Shown here piece after piece: positions 8,205 to 15,579 of a stretch of DNA of 15,579 nt. The position numbers and the translations under genes were made by a program. Below the pieces are notes generated by a model, which saw nothing but the letters and a program-made list of their open reading frames with translations, was not told where the DNA came from and ran no database searches. How positions within the stretch are numbered: the first letter of the stretch is position 1; each line of letters starts with the position of its first letter. This DNA is from Mxb001 sp049431945. Its GTDB lineage: Bacteria > Actinomycetota > Actinomycetes > S36-B12. Where the stretch lies: NCBI GenBank assembly GCA_049431945.1, contig JBMTDJ010000047.1, forward strand, positions 1 to 15,579. The letters run 5' to 3'.

Positions 8205-9671
8205 TCAGGAACGTACGATCGCGAGCACCTCGTCGCGAACGGCCTCCATGGTGCCACCATCCACTGCTTCGACGTTCAGCCGGAGCAGGGGCTCGGTGTT
8301 GCTCGGTCTGAGGTTGAACCACCATTCTGCCGCGGAGACGGTCATGCCGTCGAGGTCATCGAAGGTCAGACCTGGGCGGCTCGAGAAGGCCCGACGTACG
8401 CGCTGCGTGGCAGCCGGAGCGTCGCTCACCACGGAGTTGATCTCCCCGCTCGCCGCGTAGCGATCGAATTCCTCGAGCAATGCGGACAGAGGCGTGCCCT
8501 CGGGTGCGGATCCCAGTGCCGCCAGGACATGCATGGCAGCGAGCATGCCCGAATCCGCTCGCCAGAAGTCCGCGAAGTAGAAGTGACCCGAATGCTCGCC
8601 GCCGAAGACGGCACCCGTCTCGGCCATGCGCGCCTTGATGAACGAGTGACCAACTCGCGTACGCTCGCCGACACCACCCGCCTGCGCGACGACCTCGGGG
8701 ACCACGCGCGAGCTGATGCAGTTGTAGATGATTGTCGCGCCGGGGTTGCGCTGCAGCTCACGACGTGCGATGAGTGCAGTGATCGCGGATGGCGACACGG
8801 CGACCCCGCGCTCGTCGACCACGAAGCATCTGTCCGCGTCACCGTCGAATGCCAGCCCAACGTCGGCACCGCGCGAGACGACCCGGGCCTGCAGGTCGCG
8901 AAGGTTGTCGGGATCGATGGGATTGGCCTCGTGGTTGGGGAAGGTGCCGTCGAGTTCGAAATACATCGGATCAATGCGCAGGGGCAGAGGCCCTAGACCC
9001 GCCTCAGTACCGAGCACGGCAGGGACGGTAATGCCGGCCATGCCATTGCCCGCATCGACCACGACCGACAGGGGACGGATGGCCGAGAGGTCGACCAGGC
9101 CCCGGAGAAAGGCCGCATAGGAGGGCATCGTGTCCGCGCGTCTCACCATGCCCGTGGGTCCGGAAGGGGGCGGCATGCCATCACGCACGAGGTCGCGGAT
9201 CTCGCGCAGCCCCGACTCCATTCCCACGGGTGCCGCACCTGCTCGGCACACCTTGATCCCGTTGTACTCGGCTGGATTGTGGCTTGCGGTAAACATCGCG
9301 CCCGGCAGGCCGAGGTCGCCCGAGGCGAAGTACAGGCCGTCGGTGCTTGCAAGTCCTATCCGGACCACGTCGCAGCCGCGACTGCAGACACCATCAGCGA
9401 AGGCGGCCACCAGGTCGTCACCCGAGGGACGCATGTCCTGGCCGACCACGACAGCCCCGGGGCCGCCATCGCAGACGCGCACCCCCAGGACCTCGACCAC
9501 GGCGGCGCCCACGGCGCGTGCGAGGTCGGCATGGAATTGGGCCGGAACGATTCCGCGGATGTCGTAGGCCTTGAAGACCTCGGTGGGGTATCCCGACAGG
9601 GATGGCTCGGCCGATCCGCCGGGCCCAGTCGACCCCTGCGGTGCGCCGGAAGTGCCGGCCACGTCGGTCAC
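8205..9671 (-). CDS. manB: Phosphomannomutase / phosphoglucomutase
   Basis: An alpha-D-phosphohexomutase converting mannose-6-phosphate to mannose-1-phosphate (glucose phosphates are possible substrates); cytoplasmic, 488 aa. All four signature loops are present: catalytic serine loop FTASHNPAEYNG with Ser130; Mg-binding FDGDADR at 275-281; sugar-binding GGEHSGHFYF at 357-366; and the phosphate-binding RPSNTEPLLRLN near the C-terminus. The conserved start FKAYDIRGIVP is at about 33-43 and is preceded by a Gly/Ser-rich N-terminal extension of about 30 residues that looks unstructured. The GTG start at 9671 overlaps the DUF3499 stop (GTGA), which supports it over internal starts, though homologues often start nearer residue 28. 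Followed by the Trm112-like gene after 11 nt. The family motif does not by itself settle mannose versus glucose specificity; the manA linkage favours mannose. Confidence 0.95.
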   Translation of the reverse strand: MTDVAGTSGAPQGSTGPGGSAEPSLSGYPTEVFKAYDIRGIVPAQFHADLARAVGAAVVEVLGVRVCDGGPGAVVVGQDMRPSGDDLVAAFADGVCSRGCDVVRIGLASTDGLYFASGDLGLPGAMFTASHNPAEYNGIKVCRAGAAPVGMESGLREIRDLVRDGMPPPSGPTGMVRRADTMPSYAAFLRGLVDLSAIRPLSVVVDAGNGMAGITVPAVLGTEAGLGPLPLRIDPMYFELDGTFPNHEANPIDPDNLRDLQARVVSRGADVGLAFDGDADRCFVVDERGVAVSPSAITALIARRELQRNPGATIIYNCISSRVVPEVVAQAGGVGERTRVGHSFIKARMAETGAVFGGEHSGHFYFADFWRADSGMLAAMHVLAALGSAPEGTPLSALLEEFDRYAASGEINSVVSDAPAATQRVRRAFSSRPGLTFDDLDGMTVSAAEWWFNLRPSNTEPLLRLNVEAVDGGTMEAVRDEVLAIVRS

Positions 9672-10057
9672 CCCTCGGAGTCGTGACCGGCGGGAAGCGA
9701 TCGCAGATGACCGCGTCGGGTGCCCTCGGCTCCCACCGCCGTCCGGGACTCGAGGTCGTCGAAGAGGGTGGCGCTTCGCTCGCTCGCCGCTGCGGCCTCG
9801 CGCACGGCATTGGCGAGGGCCTCGAGGTCATCCCCCGATGGACCGAGCGAGGCGGGATCCGGGTCGATGCGGACGACCTGCCAGCCCAGGGGTGCGGTGA
9901 GTCGGCCAGCATGGATCTCGCACAGGTCGTATCCGTGGGGATCGGGAGCCGAGGACAGGGGCCCGAGGACCGCGGTGGAATCCGCGTAGACGTAGGTCAA
10001 GGTGGCGTTAGCCGCACGACCGCAGGTCACGCGCGAACAACGACGTCGGTACCCCAC
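9668..10057 (-). CDS. DUF3499 family protein
   Basis: An actinobacteria-restricted family of unknown function, sometimes loosely labelled metallopeptidase; mycobacteria carry a member next to manB. Read from GTG 10057 it has 129 aa: RRRCSRVTCGRAANATLTYV at 4-23, YADSTAVLGPL at 24-34, then HGYDLCEIHAGRLTAPLGW at about 41-59. Cys7, Cys12, Cys46 and His49 look like a zinc site. The tail after about residue 65 is Ala/Ser/Glu-rich and variable. The start at 10057 is preferred over GTG 10102 because relatives begin only about 5 residues before the RRC motif and a TANNNT element (TAGCGT, 10066-10071) lies 8 nt upstream; the longer version (144 aa) remains possible. Its stop overlaps the manB GTG. 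Confidence 0.85.
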   Translation of the reverse strand: MGYRRRCSRVTCGRAANATLTYVYADSTAVLGPLSSAPDPHGYDLCEIHAGRLTAPLGWQVVRIDPDPASLGPSGDDLEALANAVREAAAASERSATLFDDLESRTAVGAEGTRRGHLRSLPAGHDSEG

Positions 10058-10065
10058 GATCCGGG

Positions 10066-10071
10066 ACGCTA
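10066..10071 (-). promoter_or_regulatory. Possible internal -10 element before DUF3499
   Basis: On the minus strand TAGCGT (TANNNT) lies 8 nt before the GTG at 10057, a spacing compatible with a leaderless or near-leaderless internal transcript for DUF3499-manB-Trm112-manA. No good -35 was found. The gap after DUF5719 (41-86 nt depending on the start used) is the longest within the operon. Confidence 0.3.
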
Positions 10072-10143
10072 CCGCCCCACCGAAGGTCCCGAGCGAAGCC
10101 ACGCCGTAGTCGAGCGGTCACCGCGCGGTCAGCGCTGCGGGGT

Positions 10144-11913
10144 CTAGGACCCGGCCACGGCCAGACCCGGAACCGGGACTGCCCGCGGCACGACGACCGC
10201 GCTGCGCAGCGGGAACCACGGGTAACCCGTCACCAGTCGACCTTCCTTGGTCCTACGGGTCGCCCGGTGGGCGATCACGACCTGCCCGTCGCTCACGGTG
10301 GCCACGAGGGTGAACCACTCAGCACCTTCGGGCCGCGGGATATCGACGGCCACGAGCCTTCCTCTCGGGACGCTCACGACGATGTCCTCGGCAGCGGGAA
10401 GGGCCTGCCCTTCAGGGGACACAGGGAGGACGCGAAGCGTGACGTTGGCCGTGCCTTCCTCGGCCACGGTGGCCTCCGGCGTGGGAGTCGCCGGCGCGCT
10501 TCCACTTGGTGACGGGCTGGACGCTCCGGATGCGCTCGGATCGGCGCTCGCGCTGCTCACGTCGGGCAGGGGAGCCGCTTCGATCTCGATGACGTCGTCA
10601 GGTGCCGTCACCCAGACCGTGACACGGGTTCCCCGCTCGGCGGGGAGGCTGGTCACTGCGGACGCGCCGGTGATGCTCGCGGCGCCCGCGGTGAAGGATG
10701 TCTCCTCGAGCGATCCCGTGTCCCCTTCGGCCGGGACGTGGCGCTGGCGCACACCCGCGACGATGGGAAGGTCCGACTGCAGGTCGACCGTGGCGTCCTC
10801 ACCCTGCAGGCTCTCGTCGAGATCGACAGCCACCACCGACCCGCCTGGCACCTCCACCTCCGGGGTTGCGGACGGCACGAACGATCCCTGAGCGGTGATG
10901 AGTCGGATGCGTACTGTCGCGGCGAGGTCACCGGGTGCATGGATGAGCAGTTGGCGGCCACCATCACCTCCCGACACTCCCGGCACCAGGACGCGCGTGG
11001 CCGGATCGACCGAGGCTGGGATCCAGTCGGCGCCGCGAGGAATGAAGCCCTCCGCCTCGCGATCGGACAGCGCGGCCATGACGCGACCTTGCCGGACCGT
11101 GACACGCCACGCCACCACCGGCAGTCGCGGTGCCTCCCGTGACAGGCGCACGACGACACGGCTGCGCGGCTCGACGACCAGACCTCGAAGGCGCGGCGTC
11201 GAGACCGGGCCATCCGGCCCCTTGATCGCGACCTCGAGTTCAGCCTGAGTGGACTCGGGATTCACCAGAACGAGCGACGTCTCGCGACCGGGGGTCGAGC
11301 CCCCACCGACAAACCACCAGGTCGTGTCAGGCCCTAGGCACGGCTGGCTCGCCAGGCCTCGGCCGGCTGAAAACGAGTCGCGAGTCGTCTGTGCGGCCAC
11401 GAGTCCAGGTGCCAGACCGCCGAGCGCTCGAACCTGCAGGGCGGGCAGTCTCGATTCCAGCGACGAGACCAACGCGACATCACCCGGTGCGGTAAGGCCG
11501 CCCCGGATCTCGGAGTTGGTTCCGTCTCCCACGTCCTGTGTGTCACCACCCGAGCCATCGCTCTCGCCTCCCTCGAGGAAGGACACGGTCGCGTCGCCCT
11601 CGCGATCCTGGCCCGGCTGCCCGGGGACCACGGTGATCATGGACGTGGTGAGCGAGCCGTCCGTCGACCCGGGTTCGGGGCAGACGGCCGTCGAGGAGTC
11701 CACCGGCTGCACATCTCCCGCGGCGTCACCATCCGACGTCGGCAACGGGACGAGCAGGCCGATCACGACAAGGACGACCGCGACGGCCGCCACGATCCCC
11801 ACGGTCTGCCAGGCGCCCGGGTCAGCGGCAGACGGAGGCGCCGAAGCCGTCCCCATCGATCGGCGCCGTCGCCTGACCCTGCGCGGCCTGTCCTCCATCG
11901 GTGTCTCGCTCAC
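10144..11913 (-). CDS. DUF5719 family membrane-anchored protein
   Basis: A 589-aa protein of unknown function belonging to the actinobacterial DUF5719 family found beside the large GT2 gene. N-terminus about 1-36 is cytoplasmic and strongly basic (RPRRVRRRRRS at 9-19); one transmembrane helix lies at about 37-56 (VGIVAAVAVVLVVIGLLVPL). The rest is predicted extracytoplasmic. The region 60-140 is acidic, Gly/Ser-rich and probably disordered. From about 140 onward there are repeated beta-sandwich-like units such as TTWWFVGGGST ... ETSLVLVNPE (197-220). Cys78 and Cys192 are the only cysteines and could form a disulfide. A Ser/Pro/Thr/Ala linker (about 453-482) precedes the last beta region. The GTG at 11913 overlaps the GT2 stop (GTGA), so the two are translationally coupled; a shared job at the envelope, for example glycan binding or chaperoning, is inference. 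Confidence 0.85.
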   Translation of the reverse strand: MSETPMEDRPRRVRRRRRSMGTASAPPSAADPGAWQTVGIVAAVAVVLVVIGLLVPLPTSDGDAAGDVQPVDSSTAVCPEPGSTDGSLTTSMITVVPGQPGQDREGDATVSFLEGGESDGSGGDTQDVGDGTNSEIRGGLTAPGDVALVSSLESRLPALQVRALGGLAPGLVAAQTTRDSFSAGRGLASQPCLGPDTTWWFVGGGSTPGRETSLVLVNPESTQAELEVAIKGPDGPVSTPRLRGLVVEPRSRVVVRLSREAPRLPVVAWRVTVRQGRVMAALSDREAEGFIPRGADWIPASVDPATRVLVPGVSGGDGGRQLLIHAPGDLAATVRIRLITAQGSFVPSATPEVEVPGGSVVAVDLDESLQGEDATVDLQSDLPIVAGVRQRHVPAEGDTGSLEETSFTAGAASITGASAVTSLPAERGTRVTVWVTAPDDVIEIEAAPLPDVSSASADPSASGASSPSPSGSAPATPTPEATVAEEGTANVTLRVLPVSPEGQALPAAEDIVVSVPRGRLVAVDIPRPEGAEWFTLVATVSDGQVVIAHRATRRTKEGRLVTGYPWFPLRSAVVVPRAVPVPGLAVAGS

Positions 11914-14900
11914 GGCGTCACCCCCTGCGCCACGTCGTCTGCCGCAGGTGCAGGTGCTCTCTCGTCGCCATTGTCGCCGCCACGTGCATCGCCATCACTG
12001 ACATCGGCGTCTGCGTCGTCTCCATCGTCAGCGTCATGATCACCAGCGGAACGACGGGCGGGCAGCGCGAGTACGGCCACGACGATCCACGCGATCGCCT
12101 GCGCCCACAACCAGCGCGTGCGCGGTCCGTCATCGATGGCGATGACCAGCCGCCCCTGGGACCCGGGCGCCAGGGCGAATTCCTGGAGGCCCACGCCAGC
12201 ACTGGTCGAGCTCGCCGAATCAGTGGCGTCGACACTCGTCGGCTCCAGCGCGACGCCGTCAACAGTTCCTCTCCACAGCGGATCGGCGGTCTGTGCAAGC
12301 CTGACGGACGCAGCCTGCCCCGACACCGGGAGCGAGGCGTCGATGAAGGGCTCCGCGGACGAGAGGCGCACCAGCGGCAGCGGCCCGATGGCGATGCCAT
12401 CGCCATTAACCTCCACGGCGCGACTGGTCTGTCCTTCCACTCTCCACAGCACCTCGCCCTCGCCACCGGCAACTCGGCGCAGTCCAGGGACCGAGTCGAG
12501 ACTGCGCGCGAGGGCACGCGACTTCGACCTGGCCTCCTCGAGGACGACGTAGCGAACGGCGTAGGACGCCAGGCCTTCCACCTCGGCTCCACCCCTGCCC
12601 GAGACCAGACCCGCGACGAGCCGATCGAGCTCGGCCCAATCCTCGGCCGGCGGCTGGACCTCGGCGTCGCCGAGCACGGGGCCGGTGCTGTTGACGAGCG
12701 CGTACTCCACCCGCGCCGCGTCCGCCGGGCGCAGCAGCAGTGTTCTGGGCGCGTCGGGCCCGATCGCCTCCGCGATGACGAACGGGGGTAGAACCACCGG
12801 ATCGCCACGACGCACAGGATCACCCGCTCCCGGGAGCCACCAGATCAGAGCGAGGACAGGAGTGACGACGGCGAGGATGGTGGCCGCTCCCGCCGCCGGC
12901 TGACGCCATGTGAAAGCAGCTTCGGCCATGCTCGCGCGCAGCCCGTCAGCTGCCAGCGCTGCGGCCAGGATGAGCGCGCCGCCGATGACCGCGGTCAGTA
13001 CGCCTGGCCATGCCGTGACGGACACAGCGCTGGATGGCGGTTGCAGGGGCAGGCGTACCACGACCGTGGCCAAGGCGGCGGCAACCAGGGCGACTCCCCA
13101 CGCCGCCACCACCGCAGGCCTGGTCCCGGGCCGAAGTAGGGCGGCCAGCGCGGCGATCGCGAGCCCGGCCGTGATCCACGCCGGAGGCGTGCCGGGACCT
13201 CCCGGGTCCATGAGCACGACGACCGGGCTGTCCGCGACAGCAACGTCGAGGCCGAGGTCGGTGATGACCAGTGACGGGTTCGTGGCGAGGCGCAGGGACC
13301 AGGGCATGAGCAGGACCAGCGGCGCCACGACGACCACCGCTGCCCTGAGCGCGAGCGTGCGTGCCAGCGATGAGCGCAGTCCAGCGACCACGAGCGCAGC
13401 GACGGCGGCCAGGAGGAGTAGCAGCCACGTGATGGGTGCGCAGGCGATGACGACAGCCGCGAGCAGGGCAGCACCCCAGGGAGTGCGTCCTGTCGCAGGA
13501 GCCAGGTGTGGGGCCGCGTCGAGCGACCGGCAGGTGGCACGGACCAGGGGCGGCATCAGGACGACGGCAATGATTACGCCGAGCCGGCCCGTGGCGATGG
13601 CACCGGTAAGCGCAGGAAGCAGTGCATAGGCGATCGCGGACCAGGCACGCGGGCCCCGCGCACTGACGACGCCGCGCAACGACCACCACGCGCTGACGCC
13701 TGCAGCGGGCACGGCGAGGAAGATGACCAGGCCCACCATGAGTCCGGCCTTGCCGAGGAGCAGCGTCGCCAACGCCGCGAGCAACGCGGTCAGCGGTGCG
13801 GCCGGAACGGTCGACCCGGGGCCGACGTCGTGCCAGGTGTCGATATAGGCCGCCCAGAGGTCGCGGGCGCCCTCGGGACTCGGCAGGAGCGCGCCGCCGT
13901 ACAGGACACCGTCGCCCCACCACAGGGATCGGCCGGCGATGCCTGCCGAGATGAGAAGGACGAGCGCGATGAGCACCGCGGGCCGGGCCAGAGTCCGGCG
14001 CAGGACGCCATCGGTGGGATCGTCGAAGATGTCAGCCTCGTCGGAGACCGGGCCTGACTCCAACGCTCCGCCGGGCGAGGCCTCTCCCGAGCGCCCTGAG
14101 GCGAGCATTCCGCCGAAGGCCTCGATGGCACCCCGCGCCTGCGACCAAGCCCCGGGCCGCAGGTCGCCCACGGCCTCGCGGGATCCGAGGACGGAGGTCT
14201 CCGCGATGCGCCGCCGGGAGGCGGAGATCCGTCCAGGGTGTGCAAGGACCGATCCGATGGCAGCGAGTTCGTCGCCGGCACGTCGCAGGTCCTTGCCGAG
14301 CAGATACAGCAGCGAGCGAAGGAGCGACCCGACGGCAAGGCGCACCGTGGTGAAGGGAAGTCGCCATCCGGGTGCCTGGGCCAGCAGGACGAGCAGCGCC
14401 GAGCGGCGATCGAGCCGATGTCCGCGGCCGGGCTCCGTCGAGCCTTCTCGCCGTCCGTGGTACGAGGCTTCGCGGTGATGCACGACCGCTTCGGGCACCA
14501 CGCGGACCTCGTGGCCCGCACGCCATGCGCGCCAGCACAGATCGAGATCGTCTCGGTACAGCGGGAGGTCTGGATTGAACCCGCCGAGGGAATCCCAGAC
14601 ATCGCGCCGGATGAGCATGCCGGCGGAGCCGACAGCGTGCACCTCGCTGCGGTCATCATGCTGGCCCTGGTCATGCTCTCGTCGCTCCAGACCGGTGACG
14701 CGGCGGCCGGCCCCGGTGATGCTGAAGCCGACCTCGAGGAGAAGCCGGCGGTCGTGCCAGCCCAGGGCCTTGGGACCCAGGATCGCCGTCCGCGGATGAG
14801 CGTCGGCTGCAGCGAGCAGGTACTCCAGGCTCGTCGGAGAAGGCGCGGAATCATCGTGGACGAGCCAGATCCACTCGGTGGTCTCGATGTCGAATGCCTC

Positions 14901-15167
14901 GTCGCTGTCCGATCTCAGGACCCCTGAGGCGAGCCCCGCGGCGACGGCGGAGCCGAACCCCGCGGCTGGATCGTCAAGGGATACGACACGGTCGCTACCC
15001 AGGGAGTCCGCGAGAATCTGGGGACTCGCATCGGTCGATGCGACATCCACGCCCACAATGGCGTCGGGATGGCGAGTCTGCCCGCCGAGGACCGTGAGAA
15101 CCGCGGGCAACCAGACCGCGCCATCACGGGCAACGATGACAGCCGTGACGCGGTGCCTTCCGCTCAG
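11910..15167 (-). CDS. Large GT2 glycosyltransferase fused to a polytopic membrane and extracytoplasmic domain
   Basis: About 1085 aa if read from the CTG at 15167. GT-A domain about 1-300: VTAVIVARDGAVWLP at 7-21, nucleotide-contact VDVASTD at 40-46, metal-binding WLVHDDSAPS at 101-110, GSAGMLIRRDVW at 180-191, and YRDDLDLCWRAWRAGHEVRVVPE at 204-226. The DDLDLCWRAW element is typical of rhamnosyl- or galactofuranosyl-type GT2 enzymes; donor and acceptor are unknown. After about 390 some ten or more hydrophobic helices follow, then an extracytoplasmic region (about 800-1010), a last helix (WLWAQAIAWIVVAVLAL) and a 46-residue Asp-rich tail. No ATG, GTG or TTG stands in frame before the conserved first strand; the first TTG (15110) would remove it. 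CTG 15167 overlaps the whiB stop as CTGA, like the GTGA junctions elsewhere in the operon. The end overlaps DUF5719. Confidence 0.85.
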   Translation of the reverse strand: MSGRHRVTAVIVARDGAVWLPAVLTVLGGQTRHPDAIVGVDVASTDASPQILADSLGSDRVVSLDDPAAGFGSAVAAGLASGVLRSDSDEAFDIETTEWIWLVHDDSAPSPTSLEYLLAAADAHPRTAILGPKALGWHDRRLLLEVGFSITGAGRRVTGLERREHDQGQHDDRSEVHAVGSAGMLIRRDVWDSLGGFNPDLPLYRDDLDLCWRAWRAGHEVRVVPEAVVHHREASYHGRREGSTEPGRGHRLDRRSALLVLLAQAPGWRLPFTTVRLAVGSLLRSLLYLLGKDLRRAGDELAAIGSVLAHPGRISASRRRIAETSVLGSREAVGDLRPGAWSQARGAIEAFGGMLASGRSGEASPGGALESGPVSDEADIFDDPTDGVLRRTLARPAVLIALVLLISAGIAGRSLWWGDGVLYGGALLPSPEGARDLWAAYIDTWHDVGPGSTVPAAPLTALLAALATLLLGKAGLMVGLVIFLAVPAAGVSAWWSLRGVVSARGPRAWSAIAYALLPALTGAIATGRLGVIIAVVLMPPLVRATCRSLDAAPHLAPATGRTPWGAALLAAVVIACAPITWLLLLLAAVAALVVAGLRSSLARTLALRAAVVVVAPLVLLMPWSLRLATNPSLVITDLGLDVAVADSPVVVLMDPGGPGTPPAWITAGLAIAALAALLRPGTRPAVVAAWGVALVAAALATVVVRLPLQPPSSAVSVTAWPGVLTAVIGGALILAAALAADGLRASMAEAAFTWRQPAAGAATILAVVTPVLALIWWLPGAGDPVRRGDPVVLPPFVIAEAIGPDAPRTLLLRPADAARVEYALVNSTGPVLGDAEVQPPAEDWAELDRLVAGLVSGRGGAEVEGLASYAVRYVVLEEARSKSRALARSLDSVPGLRRVAGGEGEVLWRVEGQTSRAVEVNGDGIAIGPLPLVRLSSAEPFIDASLPVSGQAASVRLAQTADPLWRGTVDGVALEPTSVDATDSASSTSAGVGLQEFALAPGSQGRLVIAIDDGPRTRWLWAQAIAWIVVAVLALPARRSAGDHDADDGDDADADVSDGDARGGDNGDERAPAPAADDVAQGVTP

Positions 15168-15430
15168 ACCGCCTGCTTCTTCAGCCGGCGCCGCTCGCGC
15201 TCGGACAGGCCACCCCAGATGCCGAAGCGCTCGTCATTCGCGAGCGCGTACTCCAAGCACTCACCGCGCACCTCGCAGGACAGGCATACGCGCTTGGCCT
15301 CGCGGGTGCTGCCACCCTTCTCGGGGAAGAACGCCTCGGGATCGGTTTGTGCGCAAAGGGCCCGCTCCTGCCACTCCATGGCATCGGCCTCATCTGCGGT
15401 GGTCAATGCCAGCAGCACGGGGTCACCCAC
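15164..15430 (-). CDS. whiB: WhiB-family iron-sulfur transcriptional regulator (WhiB2/WhmD type)
   Basis: An 88-aa WhiB-like (Wbl) protein. Four cluster ligands are present: Cys26, Cys49, Cys52 and Cys58, in ALCAQTDPEAFF and KRVCLSCEVRGECLEYAL. The turn FGIWGG at 69-74 and a basic C-terminus (ERERRRLKKQ) complete the family pattern. The WQERALCAQTDPEAFFPEKG block and the GLSERERRRLK ending match the WhiB2/WhmD/Streptomyces WhiB subclass, which governs septation and sporulation division together with WhiA. The GTG start at 15430 has GGAGG at 15437-15441, 6 nt upstream; an internal ATG at 15379 is less likely. First gene of the operon; its stop overlaps the proposed CTG start of the GT2 gene. 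In mycobacteria whiB2 sits close to the DUF3499 and manB genes, in agreement with this context. Confidence 0.96.
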   Translation of the reverse strand: MGDPVLLALTTADEADAMEWQERALCAQTDPEAFFPEKGGSTREAKRVCLSCEVRGECLEYALANDERFGIWGGLSERERRRLKKQAV

Positions 15431-15485
15431 TGCCGACCTCCCTCCCTCGGGCAGGAGGAAAGTCCTCCGCCCGTCGAATCACACC
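15431..15485 (-). promoter_or_regulatory. Short whiB 5' leader with alternative hairpins
   Basis: From the predicted transcription start (about 15485) to the GTG the leader is roughly 55 nt. It contains a GGAGGA-CTT-TCCTCC hairpin (15468-15454). The TCCTCC arm can instead pair with either of two GGAGG copies (15445-15441 and 15441-15437), the latter being the Shine-Dalgarno sequence of whiB. The two pairings exclude each other, so the leader could influence whiB translation. This is read from complementarity only; no folding was computed. Confidence 0.4.
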
Positions 15486-15491
15486 GATGTC

Positions 15492-15520
15492 ATTACATAG
15501 GTCCCAGGGGCCCCCGTCAA
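15492..15520 (-). promoter_or_regulatory. Sigma-70-type promoter of the whiB-manA operon
   Basis: On the minus strand TTGACG (15520-15515) and TGTAAT (15497-15492) are separated by exactly 17 nt; each hexamer matches the consensus at 5 of 6 positions. The expected start is near 15485. The spacer holds a GGGGCCCC palindrome (15514-15507 area), which could be a regulator-binding feature or chance in GC-rich DNA. It is the best promoter match seen in the window. Confidence 0.75.
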
Positions 15521-15579
15521 GCCCGCTCGCCCGCTTGGCCCTCCCTTGGCCCCCTCAAGGAGGCTGTGGGGTCGGCCCA
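15521..15579. other. Intergenic sequence upstream of the whiB promoter
   Basis: The last 59 bases hold no gene that can be supported. CTTGGCCC occurs twice close together and CCTTG/CAAGG (15544-15548 and 15556-15560) can form a weak 5-bp stem. Too little sequence remains to identify the neighbouring gene. Confidence 0.4.

Noticed and set aside
8194..8325. N-terminal extension of the Trm112-like protein into manB
   Set aside because: The extension is Arg/Gly-rich shadow sequence of manB; the strong SD and family N-terminus point to GTG 8193.
12910..14057. Plus-strand ORFs of 183-239 aa opposite the GT2 gene
   Set aside because: Ala/Thr/Arg-rich shadows of the membrane-spanning coding sequence without family features.

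Overview
The window reads as high-GC actinobacterial chromosome (class Actinomycetes). The evidence is the two-component pair MtrA/MtrB with the lipoprotein LpqB, a WhiB-family iron-sulfur regulator, the actinobacteria-restricted families DUF3499 and DUF5719, frequent GTG starts, 4-nt GTGA/ATGA gene overlaps and TANNNT-type -10 elements. No mobile element, CRISPR array, tRNA or rRNA gene was seen. Coding density is very high; the longest stretch without a gene is the roughly 230-nt divergent region before ahcY (345-572). The genus cannot be named from sequence reading alone.

Layout, left to right. A comF-type gene on the minus strand is cut by the window edge and ends in a run of 18 C (+ strand). 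Divergent from it is ahcY (S-adenosylhomocysteine hydrolase), closed by a 19-bp perfect hairpin. A plus-strand operon follows: CPBP (CAAX-like) membrane protease, mtrA, mtrB, lpqB, with spacings of 12 nt, -4 nt and -4 nt. This operon meets, tail to tail with a 16-nt overlap, a long minus-strand operon transcribed from the right edge: whiB, a large GT2 glycosyltransferase/membrane protein, DUF5719, DUF3499, manB (phosphomannomutase/phosphoglucomutase), a 62-aa Trm112-like zinc protein, and manA (mannose-6-phosphate isomerase). A near-consensus sigma-70-type promoter lies upstream of whiB.

How it fits together. The left operon is the actinobacterial envelope/cell-division signalling module: MtrB senses, MtrA regulates, and LpqB modulates MtrB from outside the membrane. 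The right operon couples a sporulation/division-type WhiB regulator to mannose-phosphate supply (ManA and ManB lead to mannose-1-phosphate and so to GDP-mannose) and to an uncharacterised membrane glycosyltransferase with a secreted partner (DUF5719). Both halves therefore concern the cell envelope. In Mycobacterium and Streptomyces, as I recall them, these blocks lie in the same neighbourhood but apart; here they abut.

Most interesting points: the GT2 gene has no ATG/GTG/TTG in front of its conserved N-terminus, so a CTG overlapping the whiB stop is the best candidate start; mtrA is preceded by a three-codon ORF that looks like a one-base-shifted remnant of the usual MDxM start; and the set WhiB/GT2/DUF5719/DUF3499/Trm112 is a candidate for an undescribed envelope-glycosylation system.
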